From Spirosoma pollinicola (GTDB lineage Bacteria; Bacteroidota; Bacteroidia; Cytophagales; Spirosomataceae), in contig NZ_CP025096.1 in NCBI RefSeq assembly GCF_002831565.1, forward strand, positions 5,062,609 to 5,126,608: a stretch of DNA of 64,000 nucleotides, given 5' to 3'. Each line of letters opens with the position of its first letter. The first letter of the stretch is position 1. The notes below the pieces were generated by a model that did not search any database, had not been told where the DNA came from, and saw only the letters and a program-made list of their open reading frames with translations. Positions 28,051-35,585 of this stretch are shown one piece after another. The translations under genes were made by a program, and so were the position numbers.

Positions 28051-28713
28051 ATGAAAGTTAATATCTATCTCATGAAAGCTACGCTGCTTATTTCACTAGT
28101 CGCCCTAACTACGTTTAGCCAATCGGCATGGGCGCAGACTTCCTTCCGCTGGGGCATAACGGCTGGCCTCAATAACAGCGTACTCCATCATACGTATCTA
28201 CCTCCCAACAACAGAGTAACTTCTCTGTGGGGATACAATGCTGGCCTAAGTTTTAGCCATGACCTGACAAAAACGCTGAGTCTAGCCTACGACCTGAACT
28301 TTACTCGTCAAGGGGAAATTAGTACGTCAACCAGTCCATTAGGTTTGGGAAGCTATCAAATTATTATCTTAGCTGACTATGTGAGTTTACCCCTTATGTT
28401 ATGCTATCGACCCGGTGGCGGACGACTATGGATTGGGGCAGGGCCTCAGCTTGGATTTCTACTAAGGGGAAAAGTATATGACCCCCAGGAAGGGAAAGCC
28501 GATGCAATGTATTGGGATTTACAGCAAGCCAATCGATTCGATATGGGGCTAACAGCGGGTCTGGGCTACCAAATAAGTAGGCATCTACTCCTTACCAGCC
28601 GGTACTATTTAAGCTTACGGCCCGTTTTTTCGCCTGGTGCAAATGTAAGATCAGAAGATATTCAGAAGATTTATAATCGAAGCGGGTCGCTCAACCTAGT
28701 TTATTACTTTTAG
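28051..28713 (+). CDS. PorT-like outer membrane beta-barrel protein
   Basis: A 220-residue barrel protein (213 if the ATG at 28072 is used; that start gives the tighter signal peptide MKATLLISLVALTTF ... WAQTS). Features: FRWGITAGLNNSV, SLAYDLNFTRQGEI, YVSLPLMLCYRPGG, WIGAGPQLGFLLRG, MGLTAGLGYQISRHLLLTSRYYLSL. These match the partial gene at 1-640 (YGITGGLN, YVTLPIFVRF, GLTGGVGYRLG, RYYHSLR), so the two are paralogs. The gene is flanked on both sides by the GTTGCAAAAGTC repeat in direct orientation (27705 and 28731), as if it had been carried between element ends. Confidence 0.8.
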   Translation: MKVNIYLMKATLLISLVALTTFSQSAWAQTSFRWGITAGLNNSVLHHTYLPPNNRVTSLWGYNAGLSFSHDLTKTLSLAYDLNFTRQGEISTSTSPLGLGSYQIIILADYVSLPLMLCYRPGGGRLWIGAGPQLGFLLRGKVYDPQEGKADAMYWDLQQANRFDMGLTAGLGYQISRHLLLTSRYYLSLRPVFSPGANVRSEDIQKIYNRSGSLNLVYYF

Positions 28714-29043
28714 CAGCTTAACGTAATTCTAGTGGCAGTTGTAAAAGTCAGTACTACGAGTAAAAGACCGTTGAAAATTGTGTTAGGGTCAACATAACGT
28801 TAGATTATAAAACAGAATTAAATTGATTAATTGGTTACTCATATACTGAGTCAGAGCCTTAGGCGTTACCAAGAAAATGAAAACTTTTCGGATGAAAACT
28901 AGCCTATATCTCCCCTTCTAGCCTTTTTGATAAGCCTTCAGTTTCACCAGTCTTAGGGTAAACTGTATAAGTGGTACAATGCTTTCACTTGGAATCATAA
29001 ATGACTGTATATACTAGCTTTACAGGATACTCGAAGAATGTAA
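28714..29043. other. Intergenic region with repeat copy
   Basis: No gene is seen. AGTGGCAGTTGTAAAAGTCA at 28731-28750 is a diverged fifth copy of the GTTGCAAAAGTC repeat. Confidence 0.4.
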
Positions 29044-29658
29044 TCAAGTAAATAGCATCAATATTGATTCTGAACAAGCCTTGATTGTATCTTCACGGCG
29101 ATGTATTTCAATTAACTCACGGCATTGTTGATAGAAGTTGTTATACCCATCAAGACAGTATTCAATGTAAATACTATTGATTTCCCGCTCAGCTAACGCC
29201 CCTTCATCGGGGCTGATATCACTAACAAGTACATCAAATCCTTCATCTAAGCGCCTTCGTAAATCAGCAAATTTGCGGGTAAACGCTAGTAATTCCCTGT
29301 ACTGTTCTATTGTTTCTGGAAGAGATGTATGTAGGCCGGAATGAAAATGATAATGAAGCTCTGAGAAAGGGTTGTAAACCAGACTTTCATCATCAACCCA
29401 TTTTTTGTGTTCATCAATATAGGGTTGAAAATTACCGAGTATAAAGTCAGAACATTCCTTGTATAGCTCTGTAAGGTTGTCAAAAAGTACTTGTGCTTGC
29501 TTTGCGCTTTTTATAAAGAAAACAAATTCCTCAGCCATTATTACTGAAGGGTATCCCGGCATGTTATAACAAGAATTCATAACAATGTCTTCCTCCAGAA
29601 TAGCTTGATCAAGTAACTCTTTAATAAGCTTAATATTCATTGGGGCCATAACTTTCAT
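29044..29658 (-). CDS. Unknown helical protein downstream of lanB
   Basis: A 204-residue product, hydrophilic and mostly alpha-helical (IKLIKELLDQAILEEDI, YRELLAFTRKFADLRRRLDEGFD), acidic and without signal or membrane segment. The start MKVMAPMNIK has a purine-rich AGAGGA about 10 nt upstream; MNIKLIKELL (29640) is an alternative. No family was recognised. It is on the same strand as the LanB gene but separated from it by a strong terminator (29723-29763). A link to peptide maturation is therefore only positional. It has no LanC zinc-ligand signatures and is half the LanC length. Confidence 0.6.
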   Translation of the reverse strand: MKVMAPMNIKLIKELLDQAILEEDIVMNSCYNMPGYPSVIMAEEFVFFIKSAKQAQVLFDNLTELYKECSDFILGNFQPYIDEHKKWVDDESLVYNPFSELHYHFHSGLHTSLPETIEQYRELLAFTRKFADLRRRLDEGFDVLVSDISPDEGALAEREINSIYIEYCLDGYNNFYQQCRELIEIHRREDTIKACSESILMLFT

Positions 29659-29722
29659 TTTGATCGTCCTCTGATGCTTTCGTCTCTAAGCTCAACTGCG
29701 TACCCTAACATTGGATATTAAA

Positions 29723-29763
29723 AATAGGCATCTCTTTAAACACTTTCACAAGAGATGCCTATT
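29723..29763 (-). terminator. Intrinsic terminator after lanB
   Basis: A perfect 14-bp stem (AATAGGCATCTCTT and its complement) around a 13-nt loop. On the minus strand it is followed by a T-rich run (TTTTTAAT). It lies 69 bp past the lanB stop codon and would end the precursor-lanB transcript. Confidence 0.85.
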
Positions 29764-29831
29764 AACATTGCTTGACCATACCAAAGAATATCTCTATTTC
29801 GGAAAAATTACCCTTACTACAAGGCAATTAA

Positions 29832-32800
29832 TTAAAGGATCTTACCTGAGCGTGATTGCAAGGATTCATAATGACGAGTTAAGAAGTGGTAGACAATCAT
29901 CTCATGCCTTCGATTCTGACCCGCGAACAGGCGATTTAAAGCCATGTGTAGTATAGCTTCGACAAATTGATCATAACCTTTAATAGAGTCTGTCATTTTA
30001 AAATATGTCTGAATAGAGACTACTGCGGATTGAATAGTTCTACTGCGTTCCTTTACTAGCTGAATGTGGGTTACTGAGTGAGTGAAAAAAGAGGTACGAT
30101 ACTCCCGATACAAATCATTCAATTTCCGTTTCAGCTCTTTAGTACCTGACTGTTCGTGAAAGAAAGCTTGCTGTAGCCGATGCGTAAGCCTTACTTTATC
30201 AGAAAGGGAATAATTAAAGTCGGTAAGCAGTGTATCAATACTTAGCAGAGCCAGTGCATAACGGTCTGCTTCCAGTTGGGTTTCAGTTTGAGTAAGCCAG
30301 TTTATAACCAATTGACTGTCGGCACAAAATATAGCCTCACTGAACTCAATTAGATCAGGCTCATACCGCTCAAGTTCTCGCTGATAGGTGTCTAGCTGTA
30401 TCCGGTTAACTAATCCTGATTCAACATAAGGCAGGAACGCTTTGTGAGCTAACTCAAGCAACTTACCGTCTTTCTTAGGTACGGTCTTAAAACGGATACG
30501 AAGATGATTTTCCGGGTCGGCATACCGAACAAAGAATACATTCGTACACCATCCTTTTTTTAAAGCCTGCTGGATGAGGGGTTGTAATACAGTCGCCAAG
30601 AACTGATCGGAGACTTGTTCATGAAGATATACTTTGAAATACAACCAATCTTGGCCAGGGGGGAAACTGCGTTGAATACTGGTTTCTTTCGGCTTACTTG
30701 GTTCAACTGAGTGAGTGTATTCCCTCACTAGTGACTGTTGACTAGCGACAGTTTTTAACGGGATAACTAACTCAGAGTTATATTGCTTATTGTCATGACT
30801 CAGCCAGGGTTGATAGAACTCACCAAGCCATTCCTTCAGTAATATCTTCCCCTGCTTTGTAACCTCCTCTACAAGTACTCTCTGGGCCGGTTCAAACTCA
30901 AGATCAAGCAGTAGTTTATTATCGCCCTCTACCAGTTGCACATAACGAGGTAAGCTATAGAGCTTACGCAAACTAGCTGCTGTTAGTACCTGATTAGATG
31001 GTATAGATTCTTTTCTAATTGTCCATTGTGCAGGGCTAATAACTAGATTTTGATAAACTAGACGAGGTAGAGAAGGCAATTGGCTTAATGTTTTCCATGA
31101 CCAACCAAACGGGTAATTCTCGGCCAGATGCACATAGACTAAAAATTGATAAACTTCATCTCCAAGTGCAGGATTATGTGCGCTGCTTAGTTGAGGTCGT
31201 ACCCGTTGGTATGTTTTTTTACTACGTAGAATGACTTGACCAGCATCCGTAACCGAAACTAGTAGGTCAGATAACGAAATTGTTTGCTCACTTGAAACGC
31301 CTTCAGGTGTAAGATATGGAATTTCGTAAGGGCGTAAAACGGGTCTACTAACAACATTCCCTGCTCGTCGTGGGCTGACCGGCCAATGAACAATTTCCGC
31401 TAGTATGTCTTCTGAGTATTGCGTTTGCTCCCAGGCACACATGGTTTCAACGGCTCCTCTAAGATTTTCATCACCATGACAGAACCGGCCAAAAAAGAAA
31501 GCTGAGGAACCACCTGATGTAGAATTTAAGACAAAGCGCCATCCGTCGGGATAAGCAGATGTAACCGGCTCAGTACTATGCGCTGGATTATTGGTTGATG
31601 CCCGCGGCTCAAATAGTTCTCCGTGTACGTACCAAGAAGGGGGCGTAGCCACTCGCAAATGTGGCTGGTCCTTCAATACTGTATTAATGTCATTCTGTGT
31701 TATGACTACCTCTTTGCGCCCATCCAATAAGAAACGGCTATAAAGTATTTCTCGCAAATGATCTATAGGATCTGTTCCCATACCAGTATCCGAGGTAGAA
31801 GCAAAAGGTAAATCGGCTAAAATAGGGTGACTCGACAAGGTATCATTTGTAAATCCAATCCCAACCTCAGGGTCTAGAACGGTCAGTAAATCAACTTCCT
31901 GTTTATCAAATCGTTCTTTAAAACGCGCACAAAAGTCCTGTAATGGTGAGTTGTGTTTAAAAAGCAACAGCGGCAATACCTGATTGAATTGATTTGCAAT
32001 TTGAAAAATAGTCGGTTTATCTAGCTGCAATCGCGTAGGACGAAGAAATAAGTCCGTTTGAACTAGTGAATCAGACTGATTAACAGGTAAGTCTACCTGG
32101 CTTAGTGCTTGCTGTAATAGGCGTTGTGCTTGAAAGAGTTTTTCTTTATCAATTGGTGACTGCCCTAAATTGGTTTGTACAGCTTGAAGCACTGTAGTAA
32201 CAGGTAGCTTGAAAGGCAAGCTCTTAAGCTGATCTAACAGATACGTACACATATCCAGACCAGTAATAGGTATCGACAGATTACTAATTAGAAACTGATC
32301 GTCAATTAGCGCATTTATATACTCAGCAACCTCCTCCTGAAGATCACTTCCGTACAGATTTGTTAATGTCGCATAGTTCAATTGTCCTTTCTGACGAAGC
32401 CGTTCAACCAGCTTTCTTAGATCGGGCGTACTAGTTATAGACGATAAAACGATTTTAGATTTGAGGGGTGTCCCGCTTCGTTCAGAAAACCTAAACTGGT
32501 CTATTACCTCATATAAACTATTATTAAGCCTGTAATGAAGCCCGGAACGAACAGCTTTGTCCTGGGCTAACGTATGACTTACTGCTGCAAGCGTAGCAGA
32601 ATCCGGTCGGCTTGCCGTTTGCCACGAATGACTGTCAAAATCAAGTTGTCTTTTAGAACCAATCGTTCCGACACCCAAACCAGCAAAGAGACCATAGGGT
32701 GTAGCTCGGCCATACGAACGGAATACGTACCGCCATAAGGCATCAGCTAAAGAGGGTTCTAGTTCTCCTGTTTTGCTTTTTTCGGTTTGCCAAGTGGCAT

Positions 32801-32987
32801 GTAGGCTAGGAGAAGCTAGAAATAGAGCTTCTTCAAACCAATGCTGTTCAAGTAAGGATTGTAATAGAGCGGTATAACTTCCCGGTGAATCTTTTGCATG
32901 ACTGTCGATCTGGTTAATAAGATCGTTTATTGGCCGGTATGGTAGTCTGACGACAAAAAAGGAATGATGATCGAACGAAGACTTCAT
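29832..32987 (-). CDS. lanB: Full-length class I lantibiotic dehydratase (LanB type)
   Basis: A 1051-residue cytoplasmic enzyme with both parts of LanB in one chain. The Lant_dehydr_N glutamylation domain spans roughly residues 1-700, and the SpaB_C / thiopeptide-type elimination domain roughly 765-1045. Arg90, Arg94 and Thr96 in the RSYGRATPYGLF motif have the same spacing as NisB Arg83, Arg87 and Thr89. The C-terminal domain shows RYADPENHLRIRF (about 820-833) and a final ILHMALNRLF with a His near 1014, as expected for glutamate elimination. LanB enzymes use Glu-tRNA to dehydrate Ser/Thr of a precursor peptide to Dha/Dhb. Two candidate precursors lie directly upstream on the same strand. 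No LanC, protease or ABC exporter is adjacent. The family call is firm; the product is unknown. Confidence 0.93.
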   Translation of the reverse strand: MKSSFDHHSFFVVRLPYRPINDLINQIDSHAKDSPGSYTALLQSLLEQHWFEEALFLASPSLHATWQTEKSKTGELEPSLADALWRYVFRSYGRATPYGLFAGLGVGTIGSKRQLDFDSHSWQTASRPDSATLAAVSHTLAQDKAVRSGLHYRLNNSLYEVIDQFRFSERSGTPLKSKIVLSSITSTPDLRKLVERLRQKGQLNYATLTNLYGSDLQEEVAEYINALIDDQFLISNLSIPITGLDMCTYLLDQLKSLPFKLPVTTVLQAVQTNLGQSPIDKEKLFQAQRLLQQALSQVDLPVNQSDSLVQTDLFLRPTRLQLDKPTIFQIANQFNQVLPLLLFKHNSPLQDFCARFKERFDKQEVDLLTVLDPEVGIGFTNDTLSSHPILADLPFASTSDTGMGTDPIDHLREILYSRFLLDGRKEVVITQNDINTVLKDQPHLRVATPPSWYVHGELFEPRASTNNPAHSTEPVTSAYPDGWRFVLNSTSGGSSAFFFGRFCHGDENLRGAVETMCAWEQTQYSEDILAEIVHWPVSPRRAGNVVSRPVLRPYEIPYLTPEGVSSEQTISLSDLLVSVTDAGQVILRSKKTYQRVRPQLSSAHNPALGDEVYQFLVYVHLAENYPFGWSWKTLSQLPSLPRLVYQNLVISPAQWTIRKESIPSNQVLTAASLRKLYSLPRYVQLVEGDNKLLLDLEFEPAQRVLVEEVTKQGKILLKEWLGEFYQPWLSHDNKQYNSELVIPLKTVASQQSLVREYTHSVEPSKPKETSIQRSFPPGQDWLYFKVYLHEQVSDQFLATVLQPLIQQALKKGWCTNVFFVRYADPENHLRIRFKTVPKKDGKLLELAHKAFLPYVESGLVNRIQLDTYQRELERYEPDLIEFSEAIFCADSQLVINWLTQTETQLEADRYALALLSIDTLLTDFNYSLSDKVRLTHRLQQAFFHEQSGTKELKRKLNDLYREYRTSFFTHSVTHIQLVKERSRTIQSAVVSIQTYFKMTDSIKGYDQFVEAILHMALNRLFAGQNRRHEMIVYHFLTRHYESLQSRSGKIL

Positions 32988-33008
32988 TTGAAAATAGTAT
33001 CAGAAAGA

Positions 33009-33042
33009 AAACACCCCGCTCAAGTTAATGAGCGGGGTGTTT
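33009..33042 (-). terminator. Terminator-like hairpin between precursors and lanB
   Basis: A perfect 14-bp GC-rich stem (AAACACCCCGCTCA and its complement) with a 6-nt loop. On the minus strand it is followed by TTTTCTTTCTG, 21 bp before the lanB start. Partial termination here would yield much more precursor message than enzyme message, as is usual in RiPP operons. Confidence 0.85.
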
Positions 33043-33072
33043 CCCAAGAGATAAGTTAATACAGCTATGTTA

Positions 33073-33222
33073 CTAGTTACCTACTGTTGATACAATTGTC
33101 CCACCTGTTCCACCACAATCCACTGTACTACGAGAGTTCTGATTAGTGGTTGGCGCTGTCATTCTTGACTTTACAGTTTGCTTGGTGTAGGTCTTGAAAC
33201 GATTTGAGGTCCTCATGCTCAT
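33073..33222 (-). CDS. Candidate RiPP precursor peptide B
   Basis: A 49-residue ORF read from the ATG at 33220-33222 (a second ATG two codons on may be used). The N-terminal half is basic, with NRFKTYTKQTVKSR. The C-terminal half is Ser/Thr/Gly/Asn-rich with one Cys, VDCGGTGGTIVSTVGN. It ends 30 bp before the terminator hairpin that precedes lanB. It shares with the ORF at 33282 the NRF motif at almost the same place and a C-terminal GT(T)IxxTVxx pattern. Small size, position, leader/core layout and paralogy all fit a LanB substrate. With one Cys, at most one thioether ring is possible. Confidence 0.75.
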   Translation of the reverse strand: MSMRTSNRFKTYTKQTVKSRMTAPTTNQNSRSTVDCGGTGGTIVSTVGN

Positions 33223-33281
33223 AGTTGGTTTTGTTTACCTACAAAAAAGCGAATAAAGTCCCCAAAAAGCAATAACGACCG

Positions 33282-33413
33282 TTAAATAAAGACCGTCATG
33301 TCTATTGTCGTACCCGATACGACTTTACCTGTAGGCTTTGTGTTACCCTTCTGACGGTCAGAAATTTGTCTTTTGCAGACTTGAAAGCGGTTTTTTGTCT
33401 TAGTCTCTTTCAT
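33282..33413 (-). CDS. Candidate RiPP precursor peptide A
   Basis: A 43-residue ORF from the ATG at 33411-33413. The basic leader-like half contains TKNRFQVCKRQISDRQ; the C-terminal half GKVVSGTTIDMTVFI is Ser/Thr-containing and has no Cys (the only Cys is in the leader part). It shares NRF and the terminal GTTIxxTVxx pattern with precursor B, 59 bp downstream. A canonical lanthionine ring is impossible in the putative core, so Dha/Dhb residues without rings are predicted. Two LytTR-type repeats lie 50-80 bp upstream. No sequence family was recognised. Confidence 0.7.
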   Translation of the reverse strand: MKETKTKNRFQVCKRQISDRQKGNTKPTGKVVSGTTIDMTVFI

Positions 33414-33462
33414 AGTATATTTTTTCTGGCAAGATGCGAACTATTTAAATTCTACATCAGGA

Positions 33463-33492
33463 AAAGTTGGTGAATAGGTTAACAAAGTTGGT
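33463..33492 (+). promoter_or_regulatory. Candidate LytTR-family operator (two direct repeats)
   Basis: AAAGTTGGT occurs at 33463-33471 and again at 33484-33492, separated by 12 bp (21-bp period, two helical turns). Each copy fits the LytTR-type half-site pattern (T/A)(A/C)(C/A)GTTN(A/G)(T/G), with spacing like that of AgrA/ComE/PlnC sites. It lies between the LytTR regulator gene and the first precursor, 50 bp from the precursor start. That this regulator binds here is inference. Confidence 0.65.
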
Positions 33493-33552
33493 GAGGGGGT
33501 GAATACTGCCATTGGGTGGGTGAATTTCAGCTTAAATAGCTAAGAGCCAATC

Positions 33553-34311
33553 TTATTTGAAACCTTTATCGATCAGGGTCTGCCGTACAGCGTCTCGAAA
33601 TGTAGTACCAATTGGTAGTTCATCGCCCGTAAAAAGCTTTATCGTGTTAGACGTAAATACATTGATCTGATCGATACGAACGATATACTTCCGATTGATG
33701 CGCAAGAAGTCTTGTTGAGGTAGTTTATTTTCCATCTGAGACACCGTTACTTTAGAAAGCAAGGTCTTAGCGGGTTGTCCTTTTAAATGTATCTTGACAT
33801 AATTGTCTAAGGATTCAATAAAATTTATCGTGTCAAGCGGTAGGTTAACATAGTTGCGATCAACCCGTACTGTAAGTACTTTCTGATCTAACCGTATATC
33901 GTTATTCTCTCCAGAATTACTATTTACCTGCTTCCAGCGGGTATGCTCAAGACGCTCCTCGACCCGTTGAATGGCGAGACTAAATCTATCTGGGAAAATA
34001 GGTTTCTCTAAAAAATCAACTACTGCATGTTCGTAGCCTTTCAACGCGTATTCCCTGTAAGCCGATGTGATTATGACTAAAGGCGTTGGTTTGGGTAATA
34101 AGTCCAAAAACTCGAAGCCGCTTAACCGGGGCATCCGAATATCAAGTAGCAGTAATTCAGGGTTTAACTCTTGACACTTTACTAGAGCTTGTTTTCCATT
34201 ATTGGCCGTTCCTAGTAGTTCAAGAATAGGGGTACGCTCCACGTGTTCAATTAATAAGTCTTGCGCTAAAGGCTCGTCGTCAATAATCAGACAACTAATT
34301 TTGGAACTCAT
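33553..34311 (-). CDS. LytTR-family response regulator
   Basis: A 252-residue regulator with a receiver domain at about 5-125 (acidic pocket IIDDEP, phosphoacceptor Asp in LLLLDIRMP, Lys in FLEKP) and a LytTR DNA-binding domain at about 150-250 (VRVDRNYVNLPLDTINFIESLDNYVKIHL, FLRINRKYIVRIDQI). Its start overlaps the end of the kinase gene by 17 bp, so they are translationally coupled. A pair of matching LytTR half-sites lies 61-90 bp downstream of its stop, in front of the RiPP precursors, which suggests it controls them. Confidence 0.93.
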   Translation of the reverse strand: MSSKISCLIIDDEPLAQDLLIEHVERTPILELLGTANNGKQALVKCQELNPELLLLDIRMPRLSGFEFLDLLPKPTPLVIITSAYREYALKGYEHAVVDFLEKPIFPDRFSLAIQRVEERLEHTRWKQVNSNSGENNDIRLDQKVLTVRVDRNYVNLPLDTINFIESLDNYVKIHLKGQPAKTLLSKVTVSQMENKLPQQDFLRINRKYIVRIDQINVFTSNTIKLFTGDELPIGTTFRDAVRQTLIDKGFK

Positions 34312-35578
34312 ATGAAAGGGAGTGTTTTAAAGGAATAGTCAATAAGACTTTATATTCTTGCGGGCTTTCCTGAATCGTAAGCTTGTAGTCATTGGGATTA
34401 AACAGAAGATCCAAGCGATCACGAGCATTCTTTAAGCCGATACCTCCAACCCGACCTTCTGATTCATTTTCTTTAGCCAAACTGTTAGCAATTGCTATGT
34501 GTAGGGTTTGGCTAGACTCCTCTATTGATAAATCTATCTCAACCCACCCTTCTTCAAAACTATTGTGTAGACCATGCTTAAACGCATTCTCAATGAAGGT
34601 TACAAGTAAGAGAGGGGGAACTAAGAAATGTTGAGCATTACCCGATTGGTTGAAACGAATTCGGTCAGGGTTAAAATGTCGTGTCTTCTCTATTTCGACA
34701 TAGTTTTTAAGGAACTGTAATTCACCATCTAAGGGTACAAACTCCTTGTCTGTATCATACAAGGTATAGTGTAGTAGTTCAGATAGTTTTCTTAATAAAC
34801 TAGCTGCTTCCTGATTTGTGCGCTGGATTAAAGCCAATAATGAATTAAAGACATTGAATAGGAAATGTGGGTTAATTTGGGACTGTAGGAGTTGAAGTTG
34901 ATTCCGCATCAACGTTTGATTCTGTTCCTTTTGTCTAACGATTTCTTCTTGTTGCTTAACGATCTCTCCCTTTTGTTTTACACTCTCTACGCCCCAAGAA
35001 ATAGCTTCCCGAATGATGCGCAAAAGAAGCGGTAACATCAGATAAGATACATTATAAGCCCAAAGAAAGCTTAGAACGGTATAGCCCGTTAAAACTCCTA
35101 TTGGACCAGCAGCTAGTAAAACGTCATTGTTGCGCTTCATGTAGGCTGGTGCTGGTAAGTAATGCGAGGTGGCGTAGGTAAATAAATAGTAGTCGTATAT
35201 ATTGAACGCAACGAAAATCGCAATGCTAGAAACAGCGACAAAAAGTAGCCTTCGCCATATAACCCGATTAGTGGCGCGGTAGTTAACAAGCAGTTTCATC
35301 AACGAAGGAACGACGAGGTAACCATATGTGTAAAAAAGGATAATTGTTGTCCCTAAGTGGGTTGAGTACATCAACCAGAATAGGCCAGGGTCAGGTGGCA
35401 ACTTTGGGTCAACCCTAAGTACTCGGTTAAGGGCTATGTAAGCCTCAAATGAGTCAAATGCCCAAAAAAGAATGTGTAAGCTAATTCGACCTGGGGTGAT
35501 TTTCCGGGGCGGCAGATTAAACAGTGATTCGTCACCATTCCAATTTTGTTTGGTAACTTCGGAGTTCAATTTGGGCAT
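34295..35578 (-). CDS. LytS/YehU-type sensor histidine kinase
   Basis: A 427-residue membrane kinase. Four predicted transmembrane helices (about 35-190) are followed by a coiled-coil (EIVKQQEEIVRQKEQ, about 200-225), a His_kinase (PF06580) domain with the phosphoacceptor in SQINPHFLFNVFNS (His near 238), and an HATPase with FIENAFKHG and GGIGLKNARDRL. The ligand is unknown; family members of this type sense peptides or membrane state. The start codon is only 7 bp from the divergent receptor gene at 35586, so promoters must overlap coding sequence or lie within it. Confidence 0.92.
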   Translation of the reverse strand: MPKLNSEVTKQNWNGDESLFNLPPRKITPGRISLHILFWAFDSFEAYIALNRVLRVDPKLPPDPGLFWLMYSTHLGTTIILFYTYGYLVVPSLMKLLVNYRATNRVIWRRLLFVAVSSIAIFVAFNIYDYYLFTYATSHYLPAPAYMKRNNDVLLAAGPIGVLTGYTVLSFLWAYNVSYLMLPLLLRIIREAISWGVESVKQKGEIVKQQEEIVRQKEQNQTLMRNQLQLLQSQINPHFLFNVFNSLLALIQRTNQEAASLLRKLSELLHYTLYDTDKEFVPLDGELQFLKNYVEIEKTRHFNPDRIRFNQSGNAQHFLVPPLLLVTFIENAFKHGLHNSFEEGWVEIDLSIEESSQTLHIAIANSLAKENESEGRVGGIGLKNARDRLDLLFNPNDYKLTIQESPQEYKVLLTIPLKHSLSYEFQN

Positions 35579-35585
35579 AATTTGA

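Noticed and set aside
29044..29658. LanC-like cyclase
   Set aside because: Too short and no Cys-His zinc motifs or GxxHG-type repeats are present.
29711..29956. 81-codon plus-strand ORF opposite the end of lanB
   Set aside because: It includes both arms of the lanB terminator and is antisense to conserved lanB sequence.
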